A model generated the notes under the pieces. It did no database searches and had not been told where the DNA came from. It saw nothing but the letters and a program-made list of their open reading frames with translations. Below are positions 26,368 through 33,837 of a DNA stretch of 64,000 nucleotides, piece by piece (positions within the stretch are counted from its first letter, which is position 1; each line of letters opens with the position of its first letter). Source of the stretch: Bordetella genomosp. 4 (GTDB lineage Bacteria > Pseudomonadota > Gammaproteobacteria > Burkholderiales > Burkholderiaceae_B); NCBI RefSeq assembly GCF_002261185.1, contig NZ_NEVQ01000013.1, positions 248,001 through 312,000 of the forward strand, in the 5' to 3' direction. A program made the translations under genes and the position numbers.

Positions 26368-26405
26368 TCGATCCCGACGCGGATTCTTCTCAGCAAGGAT
26401 TTCCT

Positions 26406-27236
26406 ATGAGCACCTATCAATACGGCGGTCATGTTCATGCCAATGGCATACGCCAGCATTATTTGCGTTATGGCGGGACGAAACCGGGACGAGATCCCAT
26501 CATCATCATTCCCGGGATTACCAGCCCGGCGGTGACATGGGGTTTTGTGGCCGAGCGTTTCGGATCGACGTTCGATACTTACGTCCTGGATGTGCGGGGC
26601 AGGGGATTGTCCCAGGCGGATGCGTCTCTCGATTACAGCCTGGACGCACAGGCGGCGGATGTCCTGGCCTTTGCGCAGGCGCTGGGCCTCGAGCGATACA
26701 GCATCGTGGGGCATTCCATGGGAGCACGCATCGGCATTCGCGCCGCACGCAGCCAAGCGTCGGCGCTCCACCGTCTCGTGATGGTGGATCCGCCCGTGTC
26801 TGGTCCCGGACGTCGCCCGTATCCGGCGCAGTTGCCCTGGTATGTCGGATCCATGGCTCAGGCGCGCGCGGGAATGAGCGCAGCAGACATGTCCGTATTT
26901 TGCCCGACCTGGACGGAAGAACAACGGCAATTGCGGGCGCAATGGCTGCATACGTGCGACGAACGCGCCATCCTGGCGAGCTTTGACGGCTTTCATATGG
27001 ACGACATTCATGCCGACCTGACCCATCTGAAAATCCCGAGCCTGCTCATCACTGCCGAGCGCGGAGACGTGGTGCGCGATGACGATGTCAATGAGCTGCA
27101 GGCCTTGGTGCCCGGGTTGCTGCATGTTCGAGTGCCGGACGCTGGCCACATGATTCCGTGGGACAACGAGGAAGGCTTTTATGCCGCGTTCGGCACATTT
27201 CTTGGTGCGGCCCTGCCGGGCCCGAATCCACGTTGA
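26406..27236 (+). CDS. picE: N-formylmaleamate deformylase (PicE/NicD)
   Basis: An alpha/beta hydrolase of 276 aa that should release formate from N-formylmaleamate to give maleamate. The nucleophile is Ser104 in GHSMGAR, the acid Asp128 in VMVDPP, and the base His248 in DAGHMIP. As I recall, NicD of Pseudomonas putida uses Ser101, Asp125 and His245. The constant offset of three, and the unusual placement of the acid after strand 6, support orthology. ATG 26406 has AAGGA seven bases upstream. The gene lies 38 nt after the decarboxylase and 9 nt before the dioxygenase. Confidence 0.9.
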   Translation: MSTYQYGGHVHANGIRQHYLRYGGTKPGRDPIIIIPGITSPAVTWGFVAERFGSTFDTYVLDVRGRGLSQADASLDYSLDAQAADVLAFAQALGLERYSIVGHSMGARIGIRAARSQASALHRLVMVDPPVSGPGRRPYPAQLPWYVGSMAQARAGMSAADMSVFCPTWTEEQRQLRAQWLHTCDERAILASFDGFHMDDIHADLTHLKIPSLLITAERGDVVRDDDVNELQALVPGLLHVRVPDAGHMIPWDNEEGFYAAFGTFLGAALPGPNPR

Positions 27237-27245
27237 GGTGACACG

Positions 27246-28301
27246 ATGCCGGTAAGTGATTACGCAATGGTCAACGCCTGGCAGCAGGTATTGACGCTGT
27301 CCCAACTGCAACCGGGACAAACCGTCACCATCCTGACGGGGGCAACGACACACGCCCAGACCCTTTCCACCGCTCTTATCGCGGCGCAGTCGATGGGCGC
27401 CATCGTCAATCGCCTGGACTTGCCCCCGGTCAATGGCGACAAGGCGCTCAGCCGCGACCCGCTCGCATACCTGGGGACGACACCCTTGACGGGCAACCAG
27501 GCCGCCATCGCCGCGCTAAAGGCCAGTGATCTCGTGCTCGATCTGATGACGCTGCTGTTCTCGCCCGAACAGCACGAGATACTCAAAAGCGGCACCAAGA
27601 TCCTGCTGGCAGTGGAACCGCCCGAAATCCTCGTCCGCATGGTGCCCACGGCAGCGGACCGCGAACGCGTCAAACAGGCATCTGCCTGCATCGAGGCAGC
27701 CAAGACCATGCACGTGACTTCGCCGGCAGGGACCGACGTACGCTTCGCGCTTGGGGAGTTTCCTGCGATCAGTGAGTACGGATACGTGGACGAACCCGGC
27801 AGGTGGGATCATTGGCCCAGCGGATTTGCACTGACCTGGCCTGACGAAGGCAGTGCCGAAGGGGTGATTGTCATCGACCGTGGCGACATTCTGCTGCCGC
27901 AGAAATGCTACGCGAATGACGCGATCAGAATAACCGTGTCCGGTGGGTATGCCACGCATATCGAGGGCGGTGTCGACGCCGAGCTGCTGAGCAGCTACAT
28001 GGCTTCCTTTAACGATCCGGAAGGCTATGCGATCTCGCATATAGGCTGGGGCCTGCAGCCGCGCGCACATTGGAGCACGTTGTCGCTCTATGACCGTGAG
28101 GCCTCTATTGGCATGGATGCCCGTGCATTCGAGGGGAATTTCTTGTTTTCACTAGGTCCCAATAACGAGGCTGGCGGCAATCGCACGACTGCCTGCCATA
28201 TCGACATTCCGTTGCGTGGCTGCACGGTTCGCCTGGATGACCAGATTGTCGTCGAACACGGCAAGGTCTTATTTCCCCCACCATCAGGAGCGAAGCAATG
28301 A
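27246..28301 (+). CDS. picD: 2,5-dihydroxypyridine 5,6-dioxygenase (PicD/NicX)
   Basis: An extradiol-type Fe(II) dioxygenase that opens 2,5-dihydroxypyridine to N-formylmaleamate. It belongs to the NicX family, which is related to M29 metallopeptidases rather than to classical extradiol enzymes. It is 351 aa, the usual size. The three iron ligands reported for Pseudomonas putida NicX (His265, His318, Asp320, from memory) fall at exactly the same numbers here, in ISHIGWG and ACHIDIP. GAGGTGACACG supplies the ribosome site for ATG 27246. The stop overlaps the start of the amidase gene (ATGA). This is the most diagnostic gene of the locus, because 2,5-dihydroxypyridine arises in nicotinate, picolinate and nicotine breakdown. 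Confidence 0.95.
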   Translation: MPVSDYAMVNAWQQVLTLSQLQPGQTVTILTGATTHAQTLSTALIAAQSMGAIVNRLDLPPVNGDKALSRDPLAYLGTTPLTGNQAAIAALKASDLVLDLMTLLFSPEQHEILKSGTKILLAVEPPEILVRMVPTAADRERVKQASACIEAAKTMHVTSPAGTDVRFALGEFPAISEYGYVDEPGRWDHWPSGFALTWPDEGSAEGVIVIDRGDILLPQKCYANDAIRITVSGGYATHIEGGVDAELLSSYMASFNDPEGYAISHIGWGLQPRAHWSTLSLYDREASIGMDARAFEGNFLFSLGPNNEAGGNRTTACHIDIPLRGCTVRLDDQIVVEHGKVLFPPPSGAKQ

Positions 28302-28921
28302 CACGACAGCAGGATGTCGAGACCTACAGCCGCCAAAGCTTCGGCACGGCCATGGCGCCCAAAGCGCCGTATGGCCTGTTGATCGTCGATTTTGTCAACG
28401 GATTCGCCGATCCCGCCGTTTTCGGCGGAGGCAATATTCGCCCCGCCATCGATCGCACCGTGGCATTGCTGGATGCGGCTCGATCACGTAAATGGCCGGT
28501 AGCGCATTCGCGTATCGTCTATGCCGATGATGGCGCCGACGCCAATGTTTTCTCGTTGAAAGTGCCCGGCATGCTTGGGCTGAAGGAGCACGAGTCCAAT
28601 AGCGCCATCGTGCCCGAACTGACACCGATCGCAGGGGAGTTGGTCGTGCGCAAGAACGTGCCGTCGGCGTTCTTTGGCACAGGGCTCGCGGCATGGCTAT
28701 CGTTTCATGGCGTGCAAACCCTGTTGGTGGCCGGCGCGGTCACCAGCGGCTGTGTGCGGGCCAGTGTCGTCGATGCCATGCAATACGGCTTTCGGCCCCT
28801 GGTGGTCACTGACTGCGTAGGGGACCGGGCGATTGCGCCGCATGAGGCGAACTTGTTCGATATGGAGCAAAAATACGCCACGTTGATGTCGAGAGACGAG
28901 GCGCTGGCGATAAGCGCCTAG
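28298..28921 (+). CDS. picF: Maleamate amidohydrolase (PicF/NicF)
   Basis: A cysteine hydrolase of the isochorismatase fold, 207 aa, converting maleamate to maleate and ammonia. The triad is Asp31 (LLIVDFVNGFAD), Lys119 (VRKNVPSAFFGT) and Cys152 (AGAVTSGCVRAS). The cis-peptide region before the Cys is also typical. It is the last gene of the plus arm and overlaps the dioxygenase stop by 4 nt. The product maleate still needs isomerisation to fumarate. No maleate isomerase (Asp/Glu racemase family) gene follows or occurs elsewhere in the window. Confidence 0.92.
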   Translation: MTRQQDVETYSRQSFGTAMAPKAPYGLLIVDFVNGFADPAVFGGGNIRPAIDRTVALLDAARSRKWPVAHSRIVYADDGADANVFSLKVPGMLGLKEHESNSAIVPELTPIAGELVVRKNVPSAFFGTGLAAWLSFHGVQTLLVAGAVTSGCVRASVVDAMQYGFRPLVVTDCVGDRAIAPHEANLFDMEQKYATLMSRDEALAISA

Positions 28922-29046
28922 CAGGGCACGGGATAGGGCGCTGCGCCCGGGTGCTGCGCCCGCGTGCAAGGTAGAGAATTCAAATACACTACCGCACGGT
29001 CAGTGTTCCCTATTCACCTCAGACGCTCTGTGATTTTTATTTGACG

Positions 29047-29550
29047 ATGTCGGCTATCCGTAACCCCAAGTTCCCTTTGATGTCGAAATTTGCGATAGGC
29101 GCGGGCCTGTTCAGTATTGGTTTAGCCTTGGTGGGGGCTCCATTCCAGAGCCGCGCGCAGGAGGCGGCAGGCGCTCAGGTCGCCCAGACTCTCTCGTCCA
29201 CGGGCCATCCGGCGCCAGGTACCGACACATTTGGGCAGCCGCAGTTTGTACTCTCCGGCGACCCGAGCGTGCCGCCGCGCGACTACAGCAAAGGCATCGA
29301 GGTCCCCCAGCCGCAGGACTACGATCCCCGGACGGTCGGCATCATCTACGACGTCTGCTTCCTGGGCATCGAAGACGGAAATATGCAGTTCGAAATCCGT
29401 GGCTTTTCGGCCGAGGACCTGGACTTGCCCGAAAGCGGCCAGACCATCGAGTTTCCTGCTGATCAAAAGACCATTGTCATCCGCGATCTGAAGATCGAAA
29501 TCGATGAGGTACTGCCTGGCAGTTTGACGTACGTGGTTCGACGGTCGTGA
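29047..29550 (+). CDS. Exported protein of unknown function
   Basis: A 167-aa protein that I do not recognise. MSAIRNPKFPLMSKF followed by the hydrophobic AIGAGLFSIGLALVGA and SRAQEA looks like a signal peptide cleaved near residues 36-38, so the product is probably periplasmic. The mature part is acidic and Pro/Asp-rich up to about residue 95. It then has a compact region (GIIYDVCFLGIEDGNMQFEI) and alternating strands to the end. ATG 29047 is tentative: an in-frame TTG lies at 29041 and another ATG at 29080, and none has a good ribosome site. It follows picF by 125 nt and is unlikely to belong to that pathway. Confidence 0.6.
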   Translation: MSAIRNPKFPLMSKFAIGAGLFSIGLALVGAPFQSRAQEAAGAQVAQTLSSTGHPAPGTDTFGQPQFVLSGDPSVPPRDYSKGIEVPQPQDYDPRTVGIIYDVCFLGIEDGNMQFEIRGFSAEDLDLPESGQTIEFPADQKTIVIRDLKIEIDEVLPGSLTYVVRRS

Positions 29551-29620
29551 TCGCTCAGCGGCTGCATGTTGCAGCGACCAGCAGCCGTTGACCTACGCTG
29601 AAGACAACAGCGGTCGATAG

Positions 29621-29652
29621 GCATTGATCCATGCCGTGGTACGGATCAATGC
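29621..29652. repeat. Perfect 10-bp inverted repeat (GCATTGATCC, 12-nt spacer, GGATCAATGC)
   Basis: It lies between the exported protein gene and the lytic transglycosylase gene. A second, 7-bp inverted repeat (CGGCTGC 29559-29565 with GCAGCCG 29581-29587) lies just before it. No T-run follows either, so this could be an operator or an RNA hairpin rather than an intrinsic terminator. Confidence 0.55.
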
Positions 29653-29764
29653 AAATCACGCCGGTCAAATAACTGTCATCTTTCTGTCGTAGCATCCGCA
29701 TCCAACGCTACAGGGTGCGCTCGTGGCGTGGGACCGTTTCGACACGACAGCCGGGGAGGGCACA

Positions 29765-30472
29765 TTGAAAAGGAAATCATGGCGCAGTACCGCCAGACTT
29801 TTCCTCGTCGCCCTGAGCTTGCTGGTATTGCTGCCCACCTCGTTTGCCCAAACGGGGAAAGCCAAGGCGAAGACAAAAACTGCTACTAAACACCGTGCAC
29901 CCGCGCCATCGGCCATGCAGATCATCGAAAACGGCATTGTCGTTGCCGAGATCAACGTCCGCGGTGGTGAGCTGGTCTTGTCCTTTCCTGCGCCTATAGT
30001 CGCCAAAGCTGCGCCCAGGCAACTTCAAGCGCCGGCGATATCCGACCCAGCGCAGCACTACGATCCCGTGATTCGCGAAGCGGCCTGGCGCTACGGCATG
30101 GATCCCGATCTACTTCACGCCGTCATCAAAGTCGAATCGAATTACAACCCCCATGCTGTTTCACCTAAAGGTGCGACGGGTCTGATGCAGATCATGCCCG
30201 CCACCGGCATGGAACTGGGTTTCGCCAACCCGCGACGGGATCTATTGATTCCTGCCAATAACATCGATGCGGGAACCCGTTACCTGGCATGGTTGAAAGA
30301 CCAGTTCGACGGCGATCTGAGTCTGGCGCTCGCGGCCTACAACGCCGGCATAGGGGCTGTGACGCGGAACCAGGTGCTGTCCAATTATCCCGAAACGAGC
30401 AAGTACGTCAGGTCCGTGTTGGATCTGTACCGTCAGGCTGAACTGACGGCCTTGCTGCGTGCACGCTATTGA
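29765..30472 (+). CDS. Lytic transglycosylase (SLT/goose-lysozyme fold)
   Basis: A periplasmic murein-cleaving enzyme of 235 aa forming 1,6-anhydromuramyl ends. After an N-terminal signal peptide (KRKSWRSTARLF, then LVALSLLVLLPTSFAQ) and a Lys-rich linker comes a short beta segment. The SLT domain begins near residue 105: YDPVIREAAWRYGMDPDLLHAVI, the catalytic Glu in KVESNYNP, GATGLMQIMPAT, and AALAAYNAGIGAV in the usual AYNAG position. I prefer TTG 29765 because GGGAGGG lies directly upstream and the signal peptide then starts correctly; GTG 29723 is the alternative. It resembles the small SLT proteins linked to flagella or secretion systems, but no such genes are adjacent. Confidence 0.87.
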   Translation: MKRKSWRSTARLFLVALSLLVLLPTSFAQTGKAKAKTKTATKHRAPAPSAMQIIENGIVVAEINVRGGELVLSFPAPIVAKAAPRQLQAPAISDPAQHYDPVIREAAWRYGMDPDLLHAVIKVESNYNPHAVSPKGATGLMQIMPATGMELGFANPRRDLLIPANNIDAGTRYLAWLKDQFDGDLSLALAAYNAGIGAVTRNQVLSNYPETSKYVRSVLDLYRQAELTALLRARY

Positions 30473-30490
30473 AAAGCCTCAGACCTCGAA

Positions 30491-31042
30491 TCAAAGCCCG
30501 GCAGGGCGGCCGTATGGTCCCGGAGTACCGGCTTCGCGCAACACATTCTCAAACTCGCTGGCGAGGACACTGAGTCGCTCATAGCTGAAAGCGGCCACAT
30601 GCACATCACGGCTGGCGTGCTTCAGATCGTTGAACAAGTTTTCCTCGTCGCCTTCTAGCCGCCACAGGATCCGGCCCTGCTCGTCGTCCTGGCGATAGGC
30701 AAACACGGAATAACAGTCGAACAAGGTCCCGCAGGTCAGGTTGTAGGGCCACGCCGCTTCGCTGAAGTCCTTGCCGTCTTCTTCGTCATAAGAGCACAGA
30801 TCATCGTACAGCGCATGAAACAGGCGGTGTTTGTCAGTGCCCCGATATCGATCGGTCAAGCGTGGCTTCTTTTGGAGATCTTGCAAGCAGCCAAGTAAGT
30901 AACCGTCGAAGTAAATCAGGTCTTCGAGGCTACCCAGTGGCTACCCCTCAAACCAAAGTCTGCCATGGCCCATACGCGATGCTGGATCGGCCACCACATA
31001 TTCGATGGCGATTATTGCTTTGTTTCCGATCAGTTGAGTCAT
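30491..31042 (-). pseudogene. Imm42-like immunity protein gene interrupted by an amber codon
   Basis: From ATG 31042 the frame reads 33 sensible codons (IGNKAIIAIEYVVADPAS, then MGHGRLWFEG). It hits TAG at 30941-30943 and continues in the same frame for 149 further codons to a normal stop (PLGSLEDLIYFDGYLLG and on). Both halves are protein-like and join without frameshift, so one C-to-T change (CAG to TAG) would explain the break. The pattern GN..AIEY, then a Trp-Gly-Leu-Gly-Leu core, then a C-terminal Tyr/Glu helix resembles the Imm42 family of contact-toxin immunity proteins; that family call is from memory. The downstream part could be translated from TTG 30886 (codon 53). It starts 4 nt after the small membrane gene upstream. 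Confidence 0.68.
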
Positions 31043-31046
31043 GACC

Positions 31047-31232
31047 TTATGTGGCAATGACCAGAGACAATGCGACAATGGCTACCATCATCAGGGCGCC
31101 TGAAATGCCGGCGGACGGCCGGTAATCCGGCCCCGTGCCGTTGTCCTTGAACTGAAACGGCTGGGTGTAGCCGATGAACAGACTCGCAGCCAAGGCAACC
31201 ACAGCCAGGAAACTCAAAACGTAAAGATGCAT
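31047..31232 (-). CDS. Small membrane protein, two predicted helices
   Basis: A 61-aa protein that I cannot name. Helix 1 is YVLSFLAVVALAASLFIGY and helix 2 is ISGALMMVAIVALSLVIA, joined by a polar loop of about 20 residues (TQPFQFKDNGTGPDYRPSAG). Its stop lies 4 nt before the start of the interrupted immunity-like gene, so the two are probably cotranscribed and coupled. The ribosome site is weak. It diverges from the membrane-protein gene at 31298. Confidence 0.6.
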   Translation of the reverse strand: MHLYVLSFLAVVALAASLFIGYTQPFQFKDNGTGPDYRPSAGISGALMMVAIVALSLVIAT

Positions 31233-31297
31233 CGAACGACTTTAGCACACGAGTACCGTCTGGCCTTGCCTCCTGCACCGCCAGGAACAAGACATTC

Positions 31298-31900
31298 ATG
31301 AGCCGACGTCCCATACAACTCGTCTCCATCCCGATGCAGGTCGCCTCGGGGCACCTGCGCTCAATCGAACCGCAGACGCCGGGCAGGGCTCGCCGGCGCG
31401 AGCAGGGCGCGCCATTGCTGCATCTACGTGTGGACGTAGCCGGAAAATCCCAACTCGCATTCACGCTCCCGGCCTCCGGGAATCAGGTGCCTGCCGCAAT
31501 TGGCGACTTGCTGGAAATTGCCTACATCGACTATCCCGGGCACAGAAAGATCTACGGTCTGCGCAACCGAACTCGGCAAACCGTCCATCTGGCGGCTGCG
31601 GCCAAACCCGTTACTCCTTTCGCCGCCCTCTGCATGGCCTTGCTGCTCGTGGGACTTGGCGGTGTAGGCGCCTACGCTATGACTGCAGCAAACGGCCGGG
31701 GCGAGGCTGTCATCGTGCCCATGGCAGCCTTGCTGTTTGCGCTGAACCTGTTGGTAATCTGGCTGGGGTATGACTCTTATGTGCCTGGCACTCCTCAGCC
31801 GGGCGGCAGGCACCACCTCAAGGCCGCGTGCAAAGCACTCGCGCTAAGTCGCAAGGAAATGCGCAGCGTGCGCATGTCGCGTGCTGGTGCTAGCGTCTGA
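31298..31900 (+). CDS. Membrane protein of unknown function
   Basis: A 200-aa protein without a recognised family. Residues 1 to about 95 are soluble and beta-rich, with LLHLRVDVAGKSQLAFTLP and GDLLEIAYIDYPGHRKIYGLRN. Two hydrophobic helices follow (about 105-127 and 138-158: FAALCMALLLVGLGGVGAYA and VPMAALLFALNLLVIWLGY). A basic tail (LSRKEMRSVRMSRAGA) is probably cytoplasmic. The gene is divergent from the 61-aa membrane protein gene, with 65 bp between the starts, and is followed at 77 bp by the SMI1/KNR4-like gene. Confidence 0.6.
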   Translation: MSRRPIQLVSIPMQVASGHLRSIEPQTPGRARRREQGAPLLHLRVDVAGKSQLAFTLPASGNQVPAAIGDLLEIAYIDYPGHRKIYGLRNRTRQTVHLAAAAKPVTPFAALCMALLLVGLGGVGAYAMTAANGRGEAVIVPMAALLFALNLLVIWLGYDSYVPGTPQPGGRHHLKAACKALALSRKEMRSVRMSRAGASV

Positions 31901-31976
31901 GGAGGTATAGTGTTGCGCCCTCAAGGTTCACGCCTTTGCCGCGAACCACGATTTGTCTTTGATTCAGGAAGCTTGT

Positions 31977-32558
31977 ATGACCATGACCGCCGAACAGTTT
32001 CACCAACGCATGTGGGAGATTCTGGAAATCGTGGACACTGACTATTTCGAGGCCCTGTCCGCACCCGCGCCCGAAGCAAAAGCGATCGCTAGCCTGGAGG
32101 CCGCTGTCGGCTTTCCGCTGCCTGCGGCGTTTGCCGCGTTCTGCCAGCGCAGCAACGGTCTGTCCGTGATAGCGCGTGAAGACGTCTGGCCGCATGCGCA
32201 GGAATTCGACGTTGGCCCCGCCTGGACGTTCTGGCGCGGCCTGGTGCTCCTGGGTATCGACACGCCGGAGTTGCCCGAATGGGCCAGCATTTCTGCGCAT
32301 CAGCGCCAGCTGGCCGAGGCTGGTTTACCCGGCATCCTACCCGTGCTGAAGATCGTCGGCGACGGCAGCCGGATCTGGGGCGTGGATCAAGAGGGAACAG
32401 TCGTCGTGATTGATGACTTGACCGATCCAGAGCCACTCAGCGGTGACCTCACCGATCTCTACGCCGAGCAGATCGCCGAACTGGTGCAACGCCAGCAGGA
32501 TATGGCGCTGCGATTGGCCGAGCGTGCGGCGCGCAAGAAGCCCAGGTTGCCCGGCTAG
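31977..32558 (+). CDS. SMI1/KNR4 (SUKH) family protein, possible orphan immunity protein
   Basis: A 193-aa protein with the SUKH pattern: an N-terminal helix, SLEAAVGFPLPAAFAAFCQRSNG (the hallmark LP..F..F...NG), and a central strand region with W and G (ILPVLKIVGDGSRIWGVDQEGTVVVIDD). In bacteria such proteins usually neutralise secreted polymorphic toxins. No toxin, Rhs or CDI gene is in the window. ATG 31977 has AGGAA six bases upstream. The Arg/Lys-rich C-terminus (LAERAARKKPRLPG) is unusual. Together with the interrupted Imm42-like gene it suggests remains of an immunity-gene array. Confidence 0.7.
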   Translation: MTMTAEQFHQRMWEILEIVDTDYFEALSAPAPEAKAIASLEAAVGFPLPAAFAAFCQRSNGLSVIAREDVWPHAQEFDVGPAWTFWRGLVLLGIDTPELPEWASISAHQRQLAEAGLPGILPVLKIVGDGSRIWGVDQEGTVVVIDDLTDPEPLSGDLTDLYAEQIAELVQRQQDMALRLAERAARKKPRLPG

Positions 32559-32599
32559 GCGGACAGCAAGTGGGTGGTCTACAGTTATAGATCGCCTGC

Positions 32600-33340
32600 T
32601 CAGATGGATTGTTGATTCAGCCGCTTTGAGAGTTCAGCGGACGTTTCTTTACGTTCGCTATAACGGTCCAACAAATACGGTCCGATATCGCGTGTGAGCA
32701 AGGTGAACTTCATCAATTCCTCGACGACGTCGACGATCCGGTCATAGTACGGGGACGGCTTCATCCGTCCGCTGTCATCGAACTCTTGATAGGCCTTGGC
32801 CACGGAGGATTGATTCGGGATCGTCAACATCCGCATCCAGCGGCCCAGCACTCGCATCTGGTTCACGGCATTGAATGATTGCGAGCCACCGGATACCTGC
32901 ATGACCGCGAGTGTCTTGCCTTGAGTTGGACGCACGGCGCCGGCCGACAATGGTATCCAGTCGATCTGTGTTTTCATGAGGCCAGTCATTGCGCCATGTC
33001 GCTCTGGCGAGCACCAAACCATTCCCTCGGCCCATTGAGCCAGTTCATGCAGTTCGCGCACCTTGGGATGTCCTGCGCTGGCGACGTCGTCTACCAATGG
33101 CAGCCCGGAGGGATTGAACAGCCGGGTTTCTCCGCCCAGCGCTCGAAGTAGTCGCGCGGCTTCTTCCGCGACCAGCCGGCTGTACGAGCGCTCGCGCAGC
33201 GAGCCGTACAACAAGAGAAAGCGCGGTGCATGAGTCGCTCGGCGCGGAGAAAATAATTGCGCTGTATCCGGCAATTGAAACAGCGAACTATCGATGTTCG
33301 GCATATCCTTCAGCGCGTCAGACACGTCGACCCTCCGCAT
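32600..33340 (-). CDS. arsH: Organoarsenical oxidase ArsH
   Basis: An NADPH:FMN flavodoxin-fold enzyme of 246 aa that oxidises trivalent methyl and aromatic arsenicals to the less toxic pentavalent forms. Diagnostic segments are [62 protein letters not shown] and [19 protein letters not shown]. The N-terminus [17 protein letters not shown] resembles known ArsH proteins, so I keep the start at 33340 although it overlaps arsC by 23 nt and has a poor ribosome site. It is the last gene of the ars operon. Confidence 0.93.
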   Translation of the reverse strand: MRRVDVSDALKDMPNIDSSLFQLPDTAQLFSPRRATHAPRFLLLYGSLRERSYSRLVAEEAARLLRALGGETRLFNPSGLPLVDDVASAGHPKVRELHELAQWAEGMVWCSPERHGAMTGLMKTQIDWIPLSAGAVRPTQGKTLAVMQVSGGSQSFNAVNQMRVLGRWMRMLTIPNQSSVAKAYQEFDDSGRMKPSPYYDRIVDVVEELMKFTLLTRDIGPYLLDRYSERKETSAELSKRLNQQSI

Positions 33341-33740
33341 CGACGACAGGCTCGCCGTCTTCCTTGTTAAAGCTTCCCCGTTGTGGCTGGGGCAGGATAT
33401 CCAACACAGCCTCCGAGGGCCGGCACAGACGGGTTCCTAACGGCGTGACAACAATAGGGCGGTTGATGAGAATCGGATACTCGAGCATGAAGTCAATCAG
33501 TTGATCGTCAGTCCATTTTTCATCGGACAGTCCCAGCTCATCATACGGGGTGCCTTTTTGGCGAAGCAGATCGCGCACCGGATTGCCCATTGCAGAGATC
33601 AGCGTTTTCAGCGTTTCTCTATCGGGCGGGGTCTTCAGATACTCGATAACGTGTGGTTCTTCGCCGCTATTCCGGATAAGTGCAAGCACGTTTCGAGAGG
33701 TGCCGCAAGCAGGGTTGTGATAGATCGTGATGGAACTCAT
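33318..33740 (-). CDS. arsC: Arsenate reductase ArsC (glutaredoxin-coupled)
   Basis: Reduces arsenate to arsenite with glutathione/glutaredoxin. The 140-aa length is typical. The catalytic Cys is in [13 protein letters not shown] (Cys12), and the oxyanion-binding Arg residues fall in [26 protein letters not shown] lies six bases before ATG 33740. It follows acr3 by 97 nt, a spacer that contains a strong hairpin, and overlaps arsH. Arsenite produced here would be exported by Acr3. Confidence 0.94.
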   Translation of the reverse strand: MSSITIYHNPACGTSRNVLALIRNSGEEPHVIEYLKTPPDRETLKTLISAMGNPVRDLLRQKGTPYDELGLSDEKWTDDQLIDFMLEYPILINRPIVVTPLGTRLCRPSEAVLDILPQPQRGSFNKEDGEPVVDAEGRRV

Positions 33741-33789
33741 GGAGCACCTTTATTGAGACAAAATCCCCATCAATGGGTCGAAGGTTTCG

Positions 33790-33816
33790 CGTGCAGCGGC
33801 ATTTACCGGCTGCACG
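33790..33816. repeat. Hairpin between acr3 and arsC
   Basis: CGTGCAGC and GCTGCACG form an 8-bp perfect stem around an 11-nt loop, 49 nt before the arsC start. There is no T-run. It may stabilise or process the mRNA so that acr3 and arsC are expressed at different levels. Confidence 0.5.
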
Positions 33817-33837
33817 AACGGGCACGCCCGGTACGGA

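Noticed and set aside
18535-28921. Nicotinate (Nic) pathway instead of picolinate
   Set aside because: Nicotinate degradation through 2,5-dihydroxypyridine uses the flavin monooxygenase NicC for hydroxylation with decarboxylation. There is no such flavoprotein here; instead a separate gamma-resorcylate-type decarboxylase and a Rieske oxygenase are present, as in picolinate degradation.
28936-28948. GGGCG-CTG-CGCCC-like palindrome after picF as a terminator
   Set aside because: The stem can form only with a very small loop and no T-run follows. It is more simply a GC-rich stretch.
30491-30886. Independent 131-aa gene starting at TTG 30886
   Set aside because: The frame continues upstream with protein-like sequence to the amber codon and, beyond it, to an ATG four bases after the upstream gene. 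A broken longer gene explains the data better, although reinitiation at the TTG remains possible.
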